The notes under the pieces are model-generated. The model was not told where the DNA came from. It ran no database searches and saw only the letters and a list, made by a program, of their open reading frames with translations. Position numbers and translations under genes: made by a program. A stretch of DNA of 64,000 bases from NCBI GenBank assembly GCA_944472155.2, contig OX235273.1, forward strand, positions 86,608,793 through 86,672,792, written 5' to 3'. This stretch comes from Trichobilharzia szidati (taxonomy: Eukaryota; Platyhelminthes; Trematoda; Strigeidida; Schistosomatidae). Shown here piece by piece: positions 53,301 to 62,300 of this stretch (position 1 is its first letter; each line of letters begins with the position of its first letter).

Positions 53301-56300
53301 TTTAAAAGAACACAGAAGATTTGTGGTTCGAGCGGATTTTTTTGGTGTCGTTATGCTCTCTGGTCTCATTGGTTGAATCGCTAAGCTTTCAGTGTCCTTC
53401 TGGACAATGTCTTCAGCGCTTACTTCTAAATCAAATGAGCTATCGGAATTCTACAGAAATGAAATAACTAACTTGGAGAATCATTTATTTATTTATTATT
53501 TAAAACACAAAACCTGCTGCAATATAGGCACCAAGAAGATGGAGAATTAGTTAGCATTAGCCAGCCTAAAATAATTCAAAGAGTAGCCAGACAAAGGCTA
53601 GATCTCAATGTTAGTCCTATGGGTAGTGTTTAGATTATCTGGCTAGCAGTGAAGAAACAACCGAGAATGGTGATTAGACAGTCTTAGTTATACAGAACAG
53701 AGTCGATTACTGTAGCTCAGGCATGTTCATATCCAGATATAATGGAGAAGATTTGTAGCTCGGGTAGATGATTTTGATGTAGTTGTGTTCTCTGAGCTGG
53801 ATAGTTTATTTGCGAAGCTTTCATTGACCTACTAGGCAACATCTTCAGCGCATACTTCAATCTGAAATGAGCTTTCCTTAAGGAAAATTGAAGAGAAATG
53901 GACGTTTTCCAAAAGAATGGATATCCACGGAACATCATCAAAAGACATCTACTCCCAAGCCAACCTATCAAATTAAAGGCCCCCAAGGAAAGCATAAAGA
54001 AAATCGCCCTACCATATATAAAGTACATCTCAGAAATCACTGCAAGACTCTTCTAACCTTTAGGAGTTGATGTAGCACATAAACCAACAAAATCACTTCA
54101 CTCAGCTCTGTGTCAACCAAAAGACTCAACAGCGAAAGAAGATAAAACCAACATCATCTACAAAATAAGTTGCAACGACTGCGAAAAATACTACATTGAC
54201 CAAAGTGGACGTCCTTTTCGTCTTCGTATCCATGATCATAAACTAGCCCTCAAAATACATGACATTCACTCCCTCATATCGCTGCTAACAGACAACTTTG
54301 GACATCAATTCGACTGGGACAGCGTTCAAATATTAGACTAAGGAAACACCAAGAATGCCAGATAATTTTTAGAAGCCTGGTATTTCAGTGAATCGTCAAT
54401 TAATAGACACATGGACATAGGAAAAGTTTACCAATCGATAAGAAGGAAATCTCATACACAAAGGGTTAAACTTCAGACCAAGGAAACAATCAGTGCCAAT
54501 ACAAGTAGCCCAGAGGGTGTGAAAACACACAAAAACAACCAGTCACGTTCTAGGTGGTCACCAGGAGAGATGACTTATAAACTCATGGAGAAGTCTAAAA
54601 GTTCACTTCAAATTGAGGTATGCGCTGAAGATGTTGCCTAGTAGGTCAATGAAAGCTTCGCAAACAAACCATCCAGCTCAGAGAACACAACTACATCAAA
54701 ATATCTCTATTTACATTATCTATTTTGCTGTTTGTCTTAAAGAATTCCGCAATCTTTGATTGCATGGATTTTGTTTTGTTGCTTCTCTTTTTGCAACCTT
54801 CTTTATGATGTGCAAATACGAAATAAGACATTTTTTGACTACACAGTAGCCCTAGGTCATCTGTTGATGCTTATCTGTGTTTCGGCGAGTTAGTGAGAGG
54901 TGAAACTTGATGTCGACGGTTTTCTTTGAAAACCAAAAGTATTCAGATCACAACATATAACTCGCTTGATACCATAAATGACACCGAAAGGAAGTTAACA
55001 AAACTCTGTGGCGCACTTTGATTTTATTAAGGAAATTATGCTGAAATTTTTACTTCTAACCATATACTCCACAAATAAATAACTGTATTCCGTGTTCTAT
55101 TAGTTCCTTGAAGTGTTCTGTCGTAAATTCCCCAACTAAGTGTTAATCTATTCAATAAACATAACATTCTATTTTGTTACATAACCTGTCAATGGATTCG
55201 CTTTCTTCTAACTGACAAGGGAGTTGACACAAGATTATCTTCAAATCATTGACAAGTTTTGTCACTATTCAATTCAAACAAGCAATTCGATCTGTCATTA
55301 GGGTTGGGATTCCTTAAATTCGATTAGTTTTAATAAACAAAAACACTTGAAATTTTAGAAGTAAATTGACCTAAGTTAAAGATTGTTTACTTCTTTTTTT
55401 TAAATCTTGATTTATCTTGACTGACAAATATTGAAATAAACAGGTGATTATGGCTACTCAATGACTTCCGTGTTTATAGAGAGCTATTTTGTTGTAAATA
55501 AATCATGTGAGAGAAGTTTGTTTGTTTGTTTGCTTGCTTGCTTGTATATTTTCGTCTTAAAAGACTCTTTTGTTTTGAAATTGTACTTGTGAATAAACAT
55601 AAATCGATTAATCAGGGAGGAGGTAATTTTGCCGAATAATTTAAGACAGAATCGGCAGAAGTTAGAACTCATGGGCCATTGGATCGGGTCCCAGTGGCTT
55701 AATGGTATACGAGCTCGCCTTGTAACCAGAAGGTCCTGGGTTCGAACCCCGGTGGGTGCGTACTGATGAAGAGTCCCAAACTGGGACGAAACAGTTGTCC
55801 AGTACTCCCAGGTTTTCCAATGGTTCTCTAACCAATGTCAGCTCATGATGAAATCCTGTAATTTAAGACTCTCAGAAGCTGGATAATCCAAATGGATTTT
55901 GTACTTGTCAATATTAATCGATAAAATGATGCAAGGATATGAGAGAAATTTGAAACTTCGTTGACTAATGCACCGCAGTTAGTTATTTAAATGGTGATTG
56001 TGTTTTTATTATTAGTTGGGCGGAAGTTTGAAATTCGATTTCTACCAGCTGGTGCTAAATAACCACAGAACCTGATGTTTTGTACGCGGTCTTGATTCTC
56101 ATTGCTGAAAAGTTGTACACTTAAACCAAACAGTACATAAGTGACTAACTGACATATCAAAGAAAAATATTGCAGAAAAGTATCACACCTTGAAAAAATG
56201 GAACACGAAACAAGAGGAAAGAAATGGAATAGTATTATACTGGATAAGTGCGTCGGTGGCACAGCGGTAGAATGCTCGCCGACCACGCATGTGGTCTGGG

Positions 56301-59300
56301 GTTCGATCCTGGGCCGACTCACTCCTTTACCTCGCTAAGCCAGTAATAAGACTGGTAAAGAGGGAAGGTTGGGCATGATGCTAGCAACCCCACCCCTTTA
56401 AAAATAAACGCCACTGCTACCGAAACTTCAAGCCTCTAGCTTGAAGCCGTATGTTCCATTGGGAATGTAAAGGAATAAAATAAATAATAATATACTGGAT
56501 AAGTATGGTAGGAGACAGGCTTAAAATATATAAAAAAGATTAGTGAAGATACTCCTTCGTTTCACATAATTCTCTATCGGTTATCATTTCGCTAAGAAAA
56601 CAACTTTGAAATAACTAGCCTCCCAACTAGTTATTTAAACTACATTCGTTCTGCTAGATATGTAATGTGAATTGAAACCACTGTTTAATAAACTAAGTTT
56701 TAAAATATGTTTTTGTATAAAAAGTGTTTTCCAGTTTCACTTCAGTTTGTAATGCATAATCAGTTCAATACAATTGAATTTATTCGAAACACTTTCCTTT
56801 TCTCATTTGTATGCTATGAACTACTTCACAATGAACACTCCTTTTTAAGCCTATCGTGATATCTGTTGAAACTCATATTGATTATTTAGCGATTATTAAG
56901 TTGTAACCAATTGTAAATCTTCAATGAGTTATTCTAATGGAAAAGTGACGTTGATATTATTACTCATCGAACCAGAACTAGGACTTATTGTCCATTAAAT
57001 ATTCAGACCAACGTTACTAAGTATTACTGCCTGGAATGTAAATGATTCCTTCAGTAAACAGACTCCTACAGTACTTGACTGTGCAGACGTGTCCATGAGG
57101 TACTGTTGATGATTGGAGAATATGGTGAGTTGGATGATGTAACGTAGAGTCAGTCTCCATGACACAAAGAAACCCAGTTGAATCTTCAACGTCTTGCCAT
57201 ATATCGCACTATTTTATGTGTAATATCACTTATAAGTATAAACAGGGCTTATCATCACTACCTAAATCACTACGTTATGACTGGTGAGCGAGCAGTTTCC
57301 TATCATTCTTATCAGTTATATATATATATATATATATCGCGCTGGTCATCTGTTTATCCCTTATAAAAGGGATAAGGATGTTACAGTCTATCGACTGATA
57401 ACATGCTTGCAGTTGTGGAGGCTTGTGCAATTCGAGTTTATAAACCAGGTTTCTGTGTACGAAAGGAAGATGGTCGTCACTCTGAATCTACCACGGTAAT
57501 ATGTTTTGCCTATTAACTGTTATTATTATTATTATTATTATCATTATTATTATTAATATCATTAACACTCTTTTCTACCTCTTATTCCTTATTCCTGATT
57601 CATTTAAAAATATCTTTGATCAACAGCATTATCTTAAGTCGTTTCGGCACTATTATTATAACTATTACTATTCATATTACTCAGTCCACAATTCTCGACG
57701 TATATAAGTTCTTTCTCGAATGACTGATTGTTTTTGTCTAAGTGATGTAATTGAAGCGCAATGCATTTTATCTTAATTTTAATTTCTTATACTCCCTTCC
57801 CCTTATCTATCTGAACATGACCTGAAATATCCCTGTATGTAGAGTATTCAGATGAAGAGTTCTACCGAAATTTGATGAATTCATTAAATGATTAAAAATG
57901 CCCATTAAAATTTTTCAAAAGAATGGATACTGAACAAAGAGTACTCTTTTCGATAACTTCATCATCAGGCTCTACAGTTATATATACATTATAGTGAATG
58001 AATGAATTAGTGTTATGAACAACATTAATGTTGTTTAAATAACATCGAATCAATAATATTGATAAATTACAGCTCAATAGCATCAACATAAAATAAGCTG
58101 AATGTCAGAAAAACTAGGAAAGATAATATTACAAATTCATGAGTTTATAGTTTCTACTGAAGGCCAAGGCAGTAGTAGGGGCTGGACTTGCTTCTTTTGA
58201 ACACAGAGCACTGGTTGTTTGAGGCGAATTGCAATAGCCTCTGCTATTTGGAGAATGCGGTGCTTCGATGATTTTGGCAATTTATTAGGCACCCGGTAGA
58301 TTATAGAGAAGGATTCTTCAATGGTGGCTGGCTTTGTGGCCGGTTTGCACCAGGTGGTCCAATATCGAACTGTTAATGGTTTTAACTACACCTTTACTTA
58401 GCCATAGTGGGAGATGTTCTCGAGCACGTTCTCTGTAGAGCCTGATGATGAAGTTATCGAAAAGAGAACTCTTTGTTCAGTATCCATTCTTTTGAAAAAT
58501 TCATTAAATCCTGCTTTATTAACCTTTGTTGCTTGTTTTAAATTCGTATCAGGAAATAAATGTTTTCAATTTATAAAGTACTGGATTCAGCCTTATTATT
58601 TCTCCTTATTTTCTTCGAAAATAAATTATCACCTTTCTACAGATCATTGCACTTCTTTGAAGGTAAACAAAACCTCAACACACACACACACGCACACTCA
58701 AATAAAGTTTATAAGTGTGAACAATCTTAGAATAAGACTGAACATTTGAATTTAGCGTTGTTTTCTTTAGTTTTCAATATTTTATTTATTTCATTTCTAT
58801 TTGTAACAAAATAATCTACATGTCATTTATCTGTTTTGATATCAAATGTAATCGAATAAAATCAATTTCCGAAAATTCCTCAAAATTTTATTTAATATGA
58901 AATATAGGGACAAAATTGAAACAAATTACTCATTTAAAAGATAATTTCATTTAATATTAAAACAATTAAAGTTTCATAGATTATTTCATTAAAAATTGAT
59001 TCAATATATATGAACAACTTATAGAATATTCACTTATGAAAGTAACCTGAAAAATCATATACTTAGAATTATAAAATATAATGAGGCAAGTTTGTATGGA
59101 AATAATCATTCTACCCGAAAAATGGAAATTCAGAATTAAAAGTTTATTGATGATAAAAATTTTATGTTTAGGTAAGCGATACATACATATGCGTATAAGC
59201 GGTAGAGTGATGTTAAGTTGAATAGTTTTCATTGCGTTTCAATGAATTTTTCGAATAACCGGAATGTGTGCGTGGGTTGGGTGAAGAAAGGAGAGGAAAT

Positions 59301-62300
59301 CAACAGTATTACTCTTCAAGGTTATTTCATGAATTTTTATGCCTCATAAAACATTTCATTTAAATTCATTTGAAGATAGTATTTAATTTTGAGAAATTTC
59401 ACTATATATATTTTTTTCTACTGGATTAAATCGATTAACTATCTCCTCTAGTGTGTATGAATGATATCCGTGTACAATGTCGACATTAAAATGTTGGTGT
59501 CATTTTGATGTCATTCATAATTCATTGGTTGTTTAAATTTGACTGTGCCCAACAAATATGCAGGAGAAAGTGGAGATGGATTGTACACTCGCTGAGGAGG
59601 CCGCTGGGTGACATCGCGCGTCAGGCCATCGCTCGAGTGGAACCCGAAAGGGAAGCGGCGAGTGGTTCGTCGGTGCAAGGGTGACATGGAGGAGATAGTG
59701 CGAAGAGGGATTGAAACAGTATGGATTAACATAGACGCAGGTGAAAAGTACAGCAGAAGACAGGAGCAAGTGGAGACGTGTAGTTGAAGCCCTATGTTCC
59801 ACTAGGAACCCAAGGGAACAATAATAAATAATTAAATTTGACTGTAATATCAATGCAGTTTTTCCCTACTCGAGGATCACAGAATGTAAGCAAACATTGG
59901 GTAGTTGTTTCTTCTTAGTTGTTTAGATCTTTTCAGCAATGTACATGCAGAATCTCATCAGCGTTCTAGTTTTCTTAATTCACATTATACACCATAAATC
60001 AGTCAGTATAATCAATGACTGACTGTGCTAACGGTTGAATGAATAATTCCTTGCAGCTATAAATTTACACTAGACTCTGGCGAAATTCAATTGGAAGGGT
60101 TAGTCAGTAATGAGCACTCGACTGATGGACAAGTGATGGGATTTTTTGATATTTGAAACAAAAAAATTCATGAGTAGGTTTTCCGTATTAAAGCATCTTT
60201 TAACTGACGAAAAATTCACCTTCATGTCAGTGGAATAAAATTCGCTGTCAACATTATATTTGAATGCCTGTGATATGAGATTATGCATAATAATTTGTGC
60301 TCAAAATGACTGCCAATCAGTAACACTTTATCTGTTCTTTACTGTATCGAACATTCTGTCACAAGGATGATAACGATGACACATGAATAGTATCATATAA
60401 TTGTTGAGAACTTCGAAGAAAATTAGTCTCAATGAATATTTATTGTGTGTTTTTTTTTATAACACTTGAAATTGGATTTCAAATAAATGCATTCATTTAA
60501 CTTTGACACATCAAGTGTGTCATCAATGTTATAATTCAATGTAGAACAACACATTTAAGCGAACAATATTGTTTTCAATTAAATCTCATCAGGCTTAACT
60601 CTAATATATATAAGAAGGTCCTGGGTTCAAATCCCGGTGGTCGCGTACTGCTGAAGAGTCCCAAACTGGGACGAAACAGCTGTCCAGTACTCCCAGGTTT
60701 TCCAGTGGTTCTCTGACTGATGTCAGCTCATGATGAAATCCTCCATGCAATCAAACAAAATCCCTACAAAACCAATACTTGAATATATAAGTTTACAAAT
60801 AAAAATTCAAATATAAACCAATCATGGTGTTTTGTCTATAGGATAATAAGATGGTGAATATAAATTGTGCAATTAGTCATAATAGTAGTAATGATAATAA
60901 TAATTATAGTAATAAGAAAAAGGCACAAACAGTGAAGAAAATTTTCTTTTCGACGATTCATTTTCATGAGCTGTACAATCGTAATTATAATTAACAAAGA
61001 AATACTTTAGACCAATCAGATAATGGTAAATTTTGTCCTTGGAAAATTGTATTACATAATGTAAGGTGTAAGAAGGGATGACTAATTGTAAGTTAGAAAG
61101 GAGACAGAAGTTGGCATGACGTAATAAGTGTGAGATAGTGAATAATCAATAATCTCGTGTAAAATGGACAGGAACTAGTGGAAAGGCTATAAAGTGTTTT
61201 TGTATAAAATATGTATGGGAAACAATGTTATTAATAAACAGTAATAGAGTGGTAATAAAATGTGGATGATGGGGACAAAATGATAATAAAAATATTAGTA
61301 AAATAAAATAATAATAATGGTAATAATAGTGAACTTACATAGTAAAGGAAAGAAGCAAAATTGTGATAAGAAATTTTACTCTGGCCATGGTAAGGCAAGA
61401 GAATGTATGTATCGCTTTTGTATGCAGAGGTCCGGTTTTAGATCTCGAATAGCTAATGCTTCAGCTATGTACAGATGGCGAATCCGAAGTCCCTTTGTAC
61501 GATATTGAGGGACTCTGTGTAACACTGTGAAGCATTCATGTGGGGGTGCTCGATGTCCAGAGATGACAAGGTGTTCGAGGATCCAGCTGTTGCTATTCTT
61601 CTTTTCTCCTCTGGCCAACCAAGCGGGGCAGTGTTCCAGAATACGTTTTTGGACTTGACGTTGCGTACGGCCAATATACTTTGCTCCACACGAGCAAGTA
61701 AATTATAGTAATAATAAAAATGGTCTTATTAATAATAAGGATGAAAAAGTGAGACAATATGTGATAACACGAATAATGAAAAAACAGCATGATTAAACAA
61801 ACAACTGTTCAGGTGGAAGTAGTCGATAAAGGCTAGTAAAAACAAATGAACCGACTAAGTAATGTTAGATTGTAAGGGAAGGAAATGAAACACGTTTATA
61901 ATGAAGATGTGATAAGATTAAGGGATGATAAGAAAGGGGTTGAAAATATAAACAAAGGGTGGTGTAGAAGTGATTAGTTGGTTACGTCTTAATAGGCCAA
62001 GGGAGGGATAATGGCTGTACGAACTTTTTTAAATACATAGTTTAGATTTAATAGTTCGAATGCCTATCGCCTTAGCTGTGTGCAGTAGACGAATACGAAG
62101 TCTATTGGAAAGATTCGGTGGGATACGATGAATTACTTTGAAGGCTCTCGTTTTCTCGATTTCAATTAAGTGTGACAAAACGGATTGTTTTTGTCTGTCC
62201 TTTGCCAAACCACGATGGGAGATGTTCAGTAGTGACACGTTGGCTAAGCTGTCTAGTAGTACGCCCAATATAACTGTCACCGCAGGTGCAGTTGAATTGA

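Larger units (their letters stand above)
53771..54702 (+). mobile_element. Penelope-like element with inverted hammerhead arms
   Basis: Inverted arms lie at 53771-53872 and 54601-54702. The + strand interior encodes the RT-EN linker and GIY-YIG nuclease with a few stops: [71 protein letters not shown] (YIDQ in place of YIGQ), HDHKLALK, then NTKNAR. This is a different PLE lineage from the one at 6694, with CNDC rather than CSCG cysteines. RT is missing. Confidence 0.8.

Noticed and set aside
57909..58501. Calling hammerhead ribozymes in the arms of this PLE
   Set aside because: ctgatga, gaaa and a 5-bp stem III are present, but no acceptable stem II forms and stem I is only 4 bp with a G-U pair.
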